Assembly (NCBI GenBank): GCA_039519185.1
Contig: CM076846.1
Location: forward strand, 75,062,818-75,126,817
Direction of reading: 5' to 3'
DNA from: Astragalus membranaceus
Taxonomy: Eukaryota; Streptophyta; Magnoliopsida; Fabales; Fabaceae
Length of the DNA: 64,000 nt
The translations under genes were made by a program, and so were the position numbers. Positions 31,031-43,699 of the stretch are shown piece by piece. The notes below the pieces were generated by a model, which worked only from the letters and a program-made list of their open reading frames with translations, did not search any database and was not told the origin of the DNA. The first letter of the stretch is position 1, and each line of letters starts with the position of its first letter.

Positions 31031-32588
31031 GGTAACATAACTTAGATCCAATCACAGTCAATTACCACTCAATTCAGGGCAGTTCAATTATAGTATCATT
31101 GGGAAAAGTGGGAGGAGGGATTAGAAAGCAATTGGAATCGTTCGGAATGATTGTAAGCACGTTTTAAATTAGGAAATCAGAGAGCCACGCACGACTCGTG
31201 CGCCCATACACACGATCTGTGCGTGTCTATCATTTATCGTATCATTTCGTTCCGATCCCGAATTACTTCCCGATCGACACTACCACTTCAGTCATAGCCA
31301 AACATATAGGATTACAGTGCTCCCATCCTGGGGGAACCTCAGGGGGTGGATTGGAAGGGACTTAGGACCAATCGGAATAGCTTAGGACGCATTTCAAAAT
31401 TCGCATCAGCAAGGGACACACGATCCGTGCGCCTTGGCACACGACCCGCGCGCCTGTTCAAAAACAGCACCAGTGGTTCCCGAATCTCACGCACGACTCG
31501 TGCCCAGAGGCGCACGGTCCGTGCGTGACTATCAGTATTTCAGAAAAACAGTTTTCGCGTTTTCTTTTCTATTCCGATCGTTCCCACGTCCATTCCGATT
31601 CACCTTCAAACTCAATAACACATCTATACAGACAAGGAAACCAGTACATTCAGTGCAATCAATAATATTCATTCAACAATCACACTCATGCAATTTAACA
31701 ATTTCAATGCCAATGATCTCATGACTCGACGATTCATACGCGAGATTTTCGTAAACATTATCGACTCGAATTTTATAAAACGCGAGACCTGAACCAGGAC
31801 ACACATGCATACACAGATTCATGGTTTCCCTAGTGAGTTATAGAACTCACCTTTTTGAAGACAACAGTAATTAAACACCGAGACTCCTCGAACACGATCA
31901 CACGGTGCTTCACGAACTCTTCTATTTCGCTCCAAATGCACACCCACGCGAAACTCAGATTTCTAAATGTATGAATCAGAACCCAGAAATTGAATGACTC
32001 CTAGGTTGGTTCCAATTCGTAATCAGGCTTCAGAATTTGGTTCTTATGCACTCTAATTGAACATGCAAGTGACAGACATGGTGTTAGGCCAAGTGGAGCT
32101 CAAGGTGGTCTTCAATGGTGATTAGTGGTGGAGGTGGAGGATAGCTACGATTTCAGTACCAAAAGAAAGAGGAGGATAACCTGATTCAGATTGTGGAGGG
32201 GGATCAGACATGCATGGAATTTCTGAGGAACTCTCCTCTCTTCTTCTTCTCCCTCGCGCTCTCCTCTCCTCTCCCTCTCAATCTTGCTGTTTCAGAATTT
32301 TGTAAAAACAATGAAGTGTGATTTTCTGTTTTGTTCTAGCTGAATGGGTTATTTATATAAGCTAGGTAAAATACCACTATACCCCTCACTTACTAAACCT
32401 ATTCCATTTGACTCCTTCAGTTCTAATTAACTCTATGTGATGCAATTAATTCAATTAAGGACACCATTTTACCTACTTATCAATTAAGTAAACACCAATC
32501 CAATTCATTTTATTTTCAAGCAAGACAAAATTCACAAAATAATAATTCACGCTAAATTATTTAAATAGCGAAAATAGGGGATGTTACA
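31031..32588 (-). repeat. Element F 3' LTR, truncated
   Basis: It aligns with 59574-61121 of the F 5' LTR and ends at the same GGGGATGTTACA (LTR start on the minus strand). The distal part (more than 1 kb) is lost at the junction with copia H just after H's PBS, so a deletion took out both this end and H's gag to early RT. TATATAAATAA near 32352-32361 (minus) is the LTR TATA candidate. Confidence 0.82.
32351..32361 (-). promoter_or_regulatory. TATA box candidate in F LTR
   Basis: The minus strand reads TTATATAAAT about 230 nt into the LTR, in a good position for the U3 promoter. The partner LTR has the equivalent CTATATAAAT at 60893-60902. Confidence 0.55.
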
Positions 32589-32627
32589 TTCACACCAACT
32601 TTTAAAAAATTTGTCCTCAAAATTGAA
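32589..32627 (-). other. Element F remnant between gag and 3' LTR (PPT region)
   Basis: The minus strand reads TTTTGAGGACAAATTTTTTA then AAAGTTGGTGTGAA before TGTAACATCCCC. FEDKFF-like residues suggest this is the tail of a pol frame joined to gag by a large deletion. Confidence 0.6.
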
Positions 32628-33628
32628 CTAAGAAATACCTTTCGCCGAACTGTCGTCAGCTTTGCCTTTCTGAGCGTCCATCACATAGATTCTTCCGCGG
32701 GCGGGAGTAGAATTCTCCTCTCGATTCCCCTTCTTCGTCGGGCATTCGTTAGCATAATGCCCTTCTTCCTTGCAGTAGTAACACACAGTGGATCCCAAAC
32801 GACACTCTCCAGTGTGAGGCCTTCCGCATTTCGGACACTTACCGGACCTTAGTTGTTCGGATGCTGTAGCTTGCTTTCCTTTGTTATAGGTACTCCTCGG
32901 TCCATCACTTGGAGTTGGCAATTCCAATGCTTTCTTCTTCTCTTTCCGATACGCTTTCCTTTCCTCATACATCCTGTTGATATCTGCCTCTGCAACATAA
33001 GCTTGCTGCACCAATACGGCATAGCTGGTCATAGCATAAGAGCTAAGACCTTGGGCCACATCAGCACGAAGACCTGCCTTGTACATCTGCATCTTCCACT
33101 CATCATTCGGAGCATGTTTTGCCAGCTGATAAAACTGTGACAACCTTTCGAACTTGGCGGTGAACTCACCCACCGACATCTCTCCTTGCCTCAGATTGAT
33201 AAACTCGGCTTGCTTGCTTAACTTCATCACCGGAGGGAAAAAGTGACCAATAAACATCTCCTTGAAGTTAACCCAGGTAACAGGAGTTCCCTGGTTCACC
33301 ATCAAATCATGAGCATTGGTCCACCAGGTTTGAGCATCTTCCTCGAGCATATGGGCGGCAAAAAGAACCTTCTCTTCTTCGCTGCATTGAAGAGTCCTAA
33401 AAATCTTCTCCATCGAATCCAGCCAGAAATGTGATACCATTACCTCAGGTCCTCCTTTGAAACTTTGGGGATTCATCTTCTGGAAACGAAAGTAAGCCCT
33501 ATTCGGATCTTCCAGAGGAGGCTGTTGAACATTCGGTTGTTGAACATTCAGTTTTTGCTATTCCATCCTCTCATGATGCATCTGGGCCATTTGAGCCATC
33601 TGCTGCTGCTGGATTTGCATCATGTCAT
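32628..33628 (-). pseudogene. Element F gag, main part
   Basis: Minus strand. The first 31 codons lie beyond element E at 55425-55517; E's insertion (TSD GTCAT) splits the gene. After one TSD copy is discounted the frame resumes exactly at 33623. A TAG lies at 33558-33560, between a Gln/Met-rich N-terminus and the retrotransposon gag core (WLDSMEKIFRTLQCSEEEKV, about 33420). Two knuckles follow: CPKCGRPHTGEC (unusual x3 spacing) and CYYCKEEGHYANEC. The frame ends at 32628, only about 40 bp before the LTR. Protease, RT, RNase H and integrase are all absent, so this is a gag-only, non-autonomous gypsy element resembling the TR-GAG class. Confidence 0.88.
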
Positions 33629-34188
33629 TGATAAGTCAATTTTTAGAGTCTTTTTAATAGTTATTTTATTAAGTCTTTTTAGTATTTTAATTATATTTTT
33701 GATCTATTTTACTGCAAATGTTTACTTTTTATTTTCAGGTTTTATTTTGAAGCAAAAGAGAAAATATGAGCTAAAATAAAGAAAAAAGGAAATATTTGAG
33801 GAGGAGCAATTTTTAAGGCACTAGACACCCTCATGGGCGCCAAGGGCCCCCAAAACCCAAAACTGGCGCAAGACAGGGACCCATGGACGCCAAAAACGCA
33901 ACACAGGTGCAACACAGAAACTGGCGCAGGCAGGGGCGCCAAAATGCTGGAAAATTTGGCTACGGCCACTTTTTGATGGCCACCTTTGCCAACATGATTT
34001 TTTTTCTTCTTTTTGACCATTTTGCCCTCAACCTAAGCCCTTTGTCAACTTGTTGATGGCTATGCTTTCTCCACTTGTTGATGGATATTTTTGCCCACTT
34101 GTTGATGGCTTTGCCTTGCCCACTTGTTGATGACCATATCTTTGCCAAAACTTGTAATTTACTATTTTGCCCCACCCTCATATTTTCC

Positions 34189-34196
34189 TATAAATA
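34189..34196 (+). promoter_or_regulatory. TATA box of the E LTR
   Basis: TATAAATA in the context TTTTCCTATAAATAGGAC, about 560 nt into the LTR and just upstream of the tandem array. The partner copy is at 54473-54480. It is the likely start of the retroelement transcript. Confidence 0.7.
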
Positions 34197-34289
34197 GGAC
34201 ATTGATCCTCACTTGTAAAGCACTTGAATTTTGTGACAAAGTTCATCTCAAAAATTCTCTAAATCATGTTCTTCTTGTTCTTTATGTTC

Positions 34290-35405
34290 TTCATATTCTT
34301 TTACTTTCTTGCTATTTAAATTCTTGCAATTTATTTTCTAAGTCCTTTATTTTCCAAGTCATTTACTTTCTTGCCCTTTATTTTCCAAGTCATTTATTTT
34401 CTTGCCCTTTATTTTCCAAGTTATTTACTTTCTTGGCCCTTTATTTTTCAAGTCATTTACTTTCTTGCCCATTTATTTTCCAAGTCATTTACCTTCTTGC
34501 CCTTTATTTTCCAAGTCATTTATTTTCTTGCTATTTAAATTCTTGCAATTTATTTTCTAAGTCCTTTATCTTCCAAGTCATTTACTTTCTTGCCCCTTTA
34601 TTTTCCAAGTCATTTACTTTCTTGCCCATTTATTTTCCAAGTCATTTACCTTCTTACCCTTTATTTTCGATGTCATTTATTTTCTTGCTATTTAAATTCT
34701 TGCAATTTATTTTCTAAGTCCTTTATTTTCCAAGTCATTTACTTTCTTGCCCCTTTATTTTCCAAGTCATTTACTTTCTTGCCCCTTTATTTTCCAAGTC
34801 ATTTATTTTCTTGCCCTTTATTTTCTTGCCATTTATTTTCCAAGTCATTTATTTTCTTGCTATTTAAATTCTTGCAATTTATTTTCTAAGTCCTTTATCT
34901 TCCAAGTCATTTACTTTCTTGCCCCTTTATTTTTCAAGTCATTTACTTTCTTGCCCCTTTATTTTCCAAGTCATTTACCTTCTTGCCCTTTATTTTCCAA
35001 GTCATTTATTTTCTTGCTATTTAAATTCTTGCAATTTATTTTCTAAGTCCTTTATCTTCCAAGTCATTTACTTTCTTGCCCCTTTATTTTCCAAGTCATT
35101 TACTTTCTTGCCCATTTATTTTCCAAGTCATTTACCTTCTTGCCCTTTATTTTCCAAGTCATTTATTTTCTTGCTATTTAAATTCTTGCAATTTATTTTC
35201 TAAGTCCTTTATTTTCCAAGTCATTTACTTTCTTGCCCCTTTATTTTCCAAGTCATTTACTTTCTTGCCCCTTTATTTTCCAAGTCATTTATTTTCTTGC
35301 CCTTTATTTTCTTGCCCTTTATTTTCCAAGTCATTTATTTTCTTGCCCTTTATTTTCCAAGTCATTTATTTTCTTACCCTTTAATTTTCAAGTCAATTAT
35401 TTTCT
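34290..35405 (+). repeat. 31-bp / 157-bp higher-order tandem array in E 5' LTR
   Basis: The word TTTTCCAAGTCATTTA repeats about every 26-31 bp. Larger units, starting at the CTATTTAAATTCTTGCAATT landmark, recur at about 157 bp (one of 172 bp). The 3' LTR array spans about 54565-55235. Confidence 0.9.
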
Positions 35406-35596
35406 TTTCTCCTCTTTTGTCTACTATGATCATGAATGAGTAGACTTTACTAAAACATTCCTTCTTTCTAAAAACACTTTCTCTTCAGTTAATCAACTTT
35501 GGAAAATTAAATTGGTAATCACCTAGGCTCTCCTTGTGAACCGATAACTCTTTTTATTACGCGATAAGACCGTGCACTTGCGGCCTATCAAGTTTT

Positions 35597-35614
35597 TGGC
35601 GCCGTTGCCGGGGA
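35597..35614 (+). other. Element E primer-binding site (tRNA-Asp)
   Basis: TGGCGCCGTTGCCGGGGA follows the LTR after six bases and is complementary to the 3' end of plant tRNA-Asp. This primer is common in Athila/Tat elements and differs from the tRNA-iMet used by A, B, D and F. Confidence 0.9.
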
Positions 35615-35631
35615 GGCAGTGATATTAATTA

Positions 35632-35846
35632 TGTAATATCCCTAATTTTTAAAGACTCGTACTATGATGCCTAAGACCGAGTAATTATTTGTGGGAATAA
35701 TTGGTCGTGTCTCGGGGATTAATAGTCGAGGAAAAGTCCAAAGAAATCCTACTCTACATTTAATTGTGGCATAGTCTGAATTTAATTGAACAATTCAGCT
35801 GAAGGGTAAAATCGTCTTTCGCCTCACATCGAAGACGTATCCATTG
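35632..35846 (+). repeat. LTR fragment J, left part
   Basis: It starts TGTAATATCCC 18 bp after E's PBS, a typical LTR start. It breaks at CATTG (35842-35846), where tandem D is inserted, and continues at 45987. Confidence 0.7.
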
Positions 35847-35857
35847 TGTAACATCCA

Positions 35858-36811
35858 TTCAGTAGACCTTTCCTTCTTCGGCTTGGTTCACTTTGTACTG
35901 ATATGTCCTGACTCACCACAATTGAAGCACACCACATCCTTGACCTTACACTCGGCCGCCATATGACCCTTTTTACCGCAACGATAGCAAACTCTCTCAT
36001 CAGATCTGCATGTAGTACTCTTGTGGCCAGGCTTGCCACACTTATAACAGACAATGCTAGCAGGAGCATCTCCCCCACTAGAACTCTTACCTCCAGCAGC
36101 CTTCTGATAACTCTTACCCGCAGGAACCTCATACGGCTTGCTTCCACTCTGAAACTTACCCTTTTTCTCAGAAGTAGCTTTATAATGAGCAGTACTGTCC
36201 TCCTCAAAGATTCTACAACTGTCAACCAGATCAGCGAACACACGAATCTTCTGATAACCAATGGCCTTTTTGATATCAGGCCTCAACCCATTCTCGAACT
36301 TGATGCATTTAGAAAATTCAGCTGTAGCCTCACTGTAATGTGGATAAAATTTTGCCAGTTCCACAAACTTCGCCGCATATGCAGTCACAGACATACCACC
36401 CTGCTTTAGTTCCAGGAACTCTATCTCTTTCTTCCCTCGGACGTCTTCAGGAAAATATTTTCTCAGAAATTCCCTACTGAATACCTCCCAAGTAATCTCT
36501 TCCTGCACAACCTCCAATCTCTGCCTAGTAGCCAACCACCAGTCGTCGGCCTCCTCGGCTAACATGTGGGTACCAAAACGGACCTTCTGCTCAACAGTGC
36601 AGTCCATCACCCTGAATATCCTCTCGATCTCCTTCAACCAAGCCATAGCACCATCTGGATCATATTTGCCCTTAAAGGTGGGCGGATTCTCTCTCTGGAA
36701 AGTAGTCAGACTCCGAAAACCAGTGTTCTCTCCAGCATTCTGCTGACCCTGCACAGCCTGCGCCATAGCCTGCAATGCAGCAGCAAGAGCAGCGTCGTTT
36801 CTCCCCGCCAT
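35858..36811 (-). pseudogene. Second (D1) gag of tandem D, truncated
   Basis: A 307-codon gag with three CCHC knuckles starts at 36811 after its own PBS. It is nearly identical to the D2 gag at 42665-43588; visible changes include Thr/Ala, Thr/Ile, Ile/Met, Tyr/Phe and Arg/Ser. It ends in the same TGA (35888-35890) within the last Cys codon of knuckle three. Beyond it, sequence continues only to the protease linker and then jumps to the LTR end at 35847-35856; pol is deleted. Confidence 0.9.
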
Positions 36812-36922
36812 TTCAAACTATCACTGCAGCACAAACCAAGAATTTAGTACTAATCTATTGTCATAAGACACTATGACAGGACAACATTGGCCGGACAGAC
36901 CGAACTGCTCTGATACCACTAA

Positions 36923-39202
36923 TGTAACACCCCTTTTCTACCCGTTAATTTAATTGGAAAAATATCAGAGTTTTCAAAATTTCTTTTCATTTCAAAGGAT
37001 GTTACACTTACTTCAATAAAACCACACTTCTCAATAGAACAGCTCAAAAACATAATAACCATGTATTACGTAGCACATCACTAAAAGGCGAATCTCAACA
37101 CCACAGTTATCATCACAATAAAACTTAACGTCAACAAAATCAACTACGCAGCGGAATAACAAAATAAAACTGAATTGTCAACAAAACATAGCTACCAAAA
37201 TCATTCATAACATTAAGTTCGTCCCCCCCTGAGTGCTACGTATCAGAGCGTGACGACTTGACTCGAATTAGTGAAGGTACCTAGTCCTTCACTCGCAATC
37301 ACCTGCACGTTACCGCATGGGGGTAACATTCAAACAGAAGGGTGAGTCCAATTCATTCCATATAATAAATCATATGATAAATAATAAGTCAAGTCACAGC
37401 TCTAAAATAATCACATCACAATCATCAATCACATCACTACATAAACTCATCATTATGTCATGTGGGCATATGAAATGCAACCCACTCGCGGGCATATGCA
37501 TGAGGTACCTTTTCACAAACGTCGCTTAGCCATTATGGCCTCATCGTCACTTAGCCTTTTGGGCCTCAAAAACGTCACTGGGTTTATGTATATGGGGCAT
37601 GAGACACTATGACATGCACCACTCACAAACACACAAATCACGGTCAACTATGTGACCCGTCACTTACCGAATTGCCAATTCAGAGGCACAACACCTGTCA
37701 ATCCACAATTTACACAACACATCACTTAGCCATTTAGGCCTTAACATCACTTAGCCCTTTAGGCCTCAAAACGTCACTGGGTTTCATCGTCACTTATACA
37801 TAAACATTATCAACTCAAACAATAGCCACTGAGGGCAAAAACGTCATTTACTAGCCACCAAGGGCTTCATCGTCATTTACACATCATTATAAATAATATT
37901 AGCCACCAAGGGCAAAACAGTCATTTACACGTCATTATAAATAATATTAGCCACCAAGGGCAAAACAGTCATTTAACTAGCCACTAGGGGCATCATCGTC
38001 AAAATCATCATTTTGACACTAAATCGTTAAAACCACCGGTCATACGCAAAAGAGAATTTTTAAAGACACCAAAACATCTTTTCATTGTCACAGCAACGAT
38101 CATCGGGAACAGCCACTTGGGGCGCCCCAGAAACCTTCAGAAATAATAAGTTTTTATTTTTAAAAATTGGACACGCAGATAGGCAACTGAAAATGCTTCA
38201 CAACGCTTTTTGAAACGTTCAAAACGGATGTCCGAGTCAAAAGATATAACGAAAACAGTTTTCGAAAACATTTTGGGACATCCTGAAAAACTGGCGCCAT
38301 GGGCGCCCAGCAAAACGCAACACGCACACATGGGCGCCCAGCGCCCAGCGCCTTGGCGCAACAAGCAACACACACACACGCACACGGGCGCCCAGCGCCC
38401 AGCGCTGGCACCCAGCGCCTACACGCACACACAGCACACTGGCGCGCAGCGCCCATGGGCGCCCAGCACCTGCCACACTTCCAGCACACAAATTTTTACA
38501 CAATTTCAGCACAAACTATTTTGTTCTCCAAATTTTTCACATGACCAACACAACCCATATTACAATCTTTCATAATCACATGTAAAATCATCAAAAACAC
38601 CTATCAAATCATGATTTCGCAATATAACAACATCAAATCATCAAAGCATCGAATTTCAACACATCCCAAGTACAACATAGAATCATGCATATAACAACAA
38701 CAAGACATGATTTCGCAAACATCATCATAATCATAGTTAAAATCTAGGCCGTCGCTACTTAGGATCTATCATAGGAATCATTATAAGAATTGATAGGACA
38801 TCCCCTTACCTCGAATTTTGAAGAGTAGGAGCCCTAGAGACGGTCACGAACGGAACCACGGCAACGGAATCACGTTCTTCTTCTCTCCTTGGTGGCGCGA
38901 CTTTCTTCTCCTCTTTTCCTCTTTCTCTACGGCGCTCCTTCTCCTCTCCTTTCTCTCCTCTCAATTTCGCAATTGCTCACAAAAACCCTAACCTCACTTT
39001 GGCTTGCCCCATTCGCATATGATCTTGGATCATGGGCTTGGGCTTTCCACTTAAACCCATGTCTAGCTAATTGGCGCCCTCCTCCCCTAATACCACCTAC
39101 ACCATTTAAATATAATTTTAATTAATTAAATTATACCCAATAAATTAAATAAATTCCTAAATACTTAATTAAATAAATTAATTAAATATTTTGGGTGTTA
39201 CA
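36923..39202 (-). repeat. Element D shared LTR (2280 bp)
   Basis: On the plus strand it begins TGTAACACCCC and ends GGGTGTTACA. It acts as the 3' LTR of the full D2 copy (PPT at 39203-39216) and as the 5' LTR of the truncated D1 copy (PBS at 36907-36918). It is near-identical to 43700-45986 and the same family as the A LTR. It carries the hairpin and tRNA-like module at about 37220-37292 (mimic 37240-37249, hairpin 37271-37292; second CTCTGATA at 36963-36970). Confidence 0.93.
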
Positions 39203-39214
39203 ACTCTCCCCCAC

Positions 39215-42200
39215 TTAGAATATTTCGTCCTCGAAATTTACCTGATCAAATAACTCTGGGTAGGACTCTCGCATCTTGCTCTCCAGCTCCCAAGTCATAC
39301 TCTCACCGGCAGCTCCTAGCCATACCACTTTTACTAATGCAATCTCTTTGCCTCTAAGCACTTTCACTTCACGATCCTCAATCCGTACGGGCATCGTCTC
39401 CACAGTGAGATTATCCCGCACCTCTACATCATCCATATGGATCACATGAGATGGATCCGAAACATACTTTCGAAGTTGCGACACATGAAACACGTCATGC
39501 AAATTCGAAAGATTTGGCGGTAAAGCCACTCTATAAGCCACATTTCCGATTCTTTCAGAAATCTGATAAGGACCAACAAATCGAGGAGTGAGCTTCTTTG
39601 ATTTCAACGCTCGGCCAACACCGGTAATAGGAGAAACCCTCAAGAACACATGCTCACCCTCTTGAAACTCTAAATCTTTCCTCCGCTTGTCATGATAACT
39701 CTTCTGACGACTCTGCGAAGCCTTCATCTTTTCACGGATCATCTTGATCTTCTCTGTAGTCTCCCGGACAATTTCCGGTCCCAACACTACACTCTCTCCC
39801 GACTCATACCAACACAATGGCGTTCTACACTTTCGACCATACAATGCTTCAAATGGTGCCATCCCGATACTGGAATGGTAACTGTTGTTATAGGTAAACT
39901 CAATCAACGCAAGGTAGGAATCCCATGAACCCCGTTGTTCCAATACACAAGCCCTCAACAAATCTTCTAACGACTGAATTGTTCTCTCTGACTGACCATC
40001 TGTCTGAGGATGATATGCTGAACTCATTTTCAGCTTTGAACCCAATTCCTTCTGCAAACTCGTCCAAAACTCAGAAGTGAACCTCGGATCCCTATCTGAC
40101 ACAATACTCTTCGGAACGCCGTGCAACTTCACAATTTCTTTGACATAGACCTCTGCCAACCTCGACACCGGATAAGTGATATTAATAGGAATAAAGTGAG
40201 CAGACTTCGTTAACCTATCAACGATCACCCAAATAGCGTCATGACCCCTAACTGTATTTGGTATTCCCATCACAAAGTCCATCGCAATGCTATCCCACTT
40301 CCACTCTGGAACCTCCAACGGTTGCATTAACCCTGCAGGCTTCTGATGCTCAACCTTAGATTTCTGACAGGTCAAACAGGCATACACAAACTGCGCCACA
40401 TCTCTCTTCATACCATACCACCAAAACATCTTTTTCAGATCTTGATACATTTTCGTCGCTCCAGGATGTATACTCAACTTGCTACGGTGACCCTCCTCTA
40501 AAATTGCCTTTTCTCATCTCCTCATCATCCGGAACACAGATCCTACCTCGGAACCTCAACACACCACTAGAATCCAATTTGAAATCTTCATTTTCAGATT
40601 GACCAACCCCATTAATTAAATCTACTAACTTGACATCTGACTTCTGAGCCTCTCTGATGCTGCCCAGGAAATCATTATCGATCTTTAACATTCCCAGCTT
40701 GACACTGCGAGGTGTCATTTTACAAACCAAACTCAAATCTCTGAATTGCTCAATCAACTCTAATTCTTTCACCATCATTGCCGACATATGCAAAGACTTT
40801 CTGCTTAAAGCATCAGCCATAAAATTAGCTTTGCCGGGATGATAATTCAAACCAAAGTCATAATCCTTCAAGAGCTCCAACCACCGACGCTGTCTCATAT
40901 TCAACTCTTTCTGATCGAACAGGTACTTCAGACTCTTATGTTCTATGAACACTTCAAACCTCGAACCATAAAGGTAGTGCCTCCAAATCTTAAGCACAAA
41001 TACCACAGCAGCCAATTCCAAATCATGCGTAGGGTAATTTTTCTCATGAACCCGCAATTGCCTCGACGCATACGCAACGACTTTCCCATCTTGCATCAGC
41101 ACACCCCCAAGACCCATCTTCGAAGCGTCACAATATACAACAAATGGTTCCTCCGGATTAGGCAACGTCAAAACAGGCGACGTTGTCAATCTCTTTTTTT
41201 TAGTTCCATAAAACTTTCCTCACAGCGAGCATCCCAAACAAAAACTTTACCCTTACAGGTCAACTGAGTCAACGGAAGGGCTAACTTGGAAAAACCCTCG
41301 ATGAACCTCCTGTAGTACCCAGCCAAACCCAAAAAGCTTCTAATCTCTGTTGCGGACTTCGGAGCCTCCCACTCCAATACTGCCTCCACTTTTGCCGGAT
41401 CAACCGCAATACCATTACCAGAAATCACGTGCCCAAGGAAACTCACCTCTTTCAGCCAAAACTCACACTTTGATAACTTAGCATACAACTTTTTCTCTTT
41501 CAGAACTTCTAACATTGTCTTCGGGTGCTCAGCATGCTCTTCTTCCGACTTAGAATAAACTAGAATGTCATCTATGAAGATCACCACAAACCGATCTAGG
41601 TAATTATGGAAAATACGATTCATATATTCCATAAATACACCAGGAGCATTGGTCACACCGAACGGCATCACTGAATATTCATAATGCCCATACCCTGTCC
41701 TGAACGCTGTCTTCTGAACATCCTCATCCTTCACTTTAATCTGATGATATCCGGACCTTAAATCAATTTTGCTGAAAACACAGGCACCCACTAACTGATC
41801 CATCAGATCGTCGATCCTCGGAAGCGGATACTTATTCTTGATAGTTACCTTATTCAACTGATGATAGTCCACACATAACCTCATGCTCCCATCCTTCTTC
41901 TTTACCAAAAATACCGGAGCTCCCCACGGTGATACACTCGGTCTCACAAACTTCTTTTCAAGCAATTCTTCAAGTTGCGTCTTCAATTCAGACAATTCAG
42001 ACGCCGACATCCTGTACGGTGCCATAGACACAGGCCTCGTACCAGGTACAAGATCAATCGAAAACTCGACTTCTCTCTCCGGCGGCACACCCGGAATTTC
42101 ATTAGGAAAAACCTCAGGGAACTCGCGTACCACTTGCAGTTCTTCAATAACAGCCTGACTCTCAGCAGACAACGATGCCATCAATGCAAAAAGCTGAACT

Positions 42201-43588
42201 CCTTCTTTCTTCAACTTCTTCAACTGACCAGCAGATACCAAAATAGAATCTTCTTCCCCGAAACTGACCGACTTTCTACGACAGTTGATATGAACGTGAT
42301 TATTCTCTAACCAGTCCATGCCTAAGATTACATCCAGACCTCTCAACGGCAAGCAAACAAAATTCACAATAAAGTCCCTGCCGAAGATCGACACGGGACA
42401 CTGGGAACACACCTGGGACGTAATCACCGACCCCTTCGCAGGAGTATCGACAACCATATCCCCACACATAGCAGATAAGACAAGACCCAATCTTTTACAA
42501 CAATCAACAGATATAAAGCAATGGGTAGCACCAGTATCAATAAGAGATTTCAGAGAAGTACCATTAATAAAACACGTACCTCTAATCAGACCATCCTTCT
42601 CATCAGGCTCTTCTCCTGCCAATGCAAACACCTTCCCAGTAGACCTTTCCTTCTTCGGCTTGGTTCACTTTGTACTGATATGTCCTGACTCACCACAATT
42701 GAAGCACACCACATCCTTGACCTTACACTCGGCCGCCATATGACCCTTTTTACCGCAACGATAGCAAACACTCTCATCAGACCTGCATGTAGTACTCTTG
42801 TGGCCAGGCTTGCCACACTTATAACAGACAATGCTAGCAGGAGCATCTCCCCCACTAGAACTCTTACCTCCAGCAGCCTTCTGATAACTCTTACCCGCAG
42901 GAACCTCATACGGCTTGCTTCCACTCTGAAACTTACCCTTTTTCTCAGAAGTAGCTTTATAATGAGCAGTACTGTCCTCCTCAAAGATTCTACAACTGTC
43001 AACCAGATCAGCGAACACACGAATCTTCTGAAAACCAATGGCCTTTTTGATATCAGGCCTCAACCCATTCTCGAACTTCATGCATTTAGAAAATTCAGCT
43101 GTAGCCTCACTGTAATGTGGATAAAATTTTGCCAGTTCCACAAACTTCGCCGCATATGCAGTCACAGACATACCACCCTGCTTTAGTTCCAGGAACTCTA
43201 TCTCTTTCTTCCCTCGGACGTCTTCAGGAAAATATTTTCTCAGAAATTCCCTACTGAATACCTCCCAAGTAATCTCTTCCTGCACAACCTCCAATCTCTG
43301 CCTAGTAGCCAACCACCAGTCGTCGGCCTCCTCGGCTAACATGTGGGTACCAAAACGGACCTTCTGCTCAACAGTGCAGTCCATCACCCTGAATATCCTC
43401 TCGATCTCCTTCAACCAAGCCATAGCACCATCTGGATCATATTTGCCCTTAAAGGTGGGCGGATTCTCTCTCTGGAAAATAGTCAGACTCCGAAAACCAG
43501 CGTTCTCTCCAGCATTCTGCTGACCCTGCACAGCCTGCGCCATAGCCTGCAATGCAGCAGCAAGAGCAGCGTCGTTTCTCCCCGCCAT
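39215..43588 (-). pseudogene. Element D2 gag-pol (Tekay type), three lesions
   Basis: Minus strand. Gag from 43588 (MAGRNDAALAAALQ) has three CCHC knuckles. TGA at 42665-42667 replaces the last Cys of the third knuckle. Protease DTGA (about 42520), RT FIDDILVYS (about 41560-41586) and RNase H YCDASKMGLGG (about 41105) follow. Integrase has its zinc region, DDE core (SDRDPRF, TDGQSERTIQ) and the chromodomain-like tail to 39215. A two-base gain in a T-run (plus strand 41194-41201) and a one-base gain near 40509-40512 shift the frame. In other respects the coding body is complete and highly similar to A. Confidence 0.93.
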
Positions 43589-43683
43589 TTCAAACTATCA
43601 CTGCAGCACAAACCAAGAATTTAGTACTAATCTATTGTCATAAGACACTATGACAGGACAACATTGGCCGGACAGACCGAACT

Positions 43684-43695
43684 GCTCTGATACCA
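43684..43695 (-). other. Element D2 primer-binding site (tRNA-iMet)
   Basis: The minus strand reads TGGTATCAGAGC four bases after the LTR end. The D1 copy is at 36907-36918. Confidence 0.93.
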
Positions 43696-43699
43696 CTAA

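Larger units (their letters stand above)
33629..35590 (+). repeat. Element E 5' LTR (1962 bp) with hierarchical tandem array
   Basis: It runs from TGATAAGTCAATTT to GCGGCCTATCA. Bases about 34290-35405 are an array of ~31-bp units (CTTTATTTTCCAAGTCATTTA plus a TTTTCTTGCC linker) grouped in 157-bp higher-order repeats. The 3' LTR (1544 bp) has fewer copies. Open frames across the array are artefacts. Confidence 0.94.

Noticed and set aside
34290..35405. Regular ~31-bp repeats considered as a CRISPR-like array
   Set aside because: No unique spacers, higher-order 157-bp structure, located in a plant LTR, no cas genes.
34124..35439. Overlapping open frames of the FPSHLFSCPLFSKSF type, and the equivalents at 54398-55277
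   Set aside because: Translations of the 31-bp LTR tandem array in a non-coding LTR region; not a repeat-protein gene.
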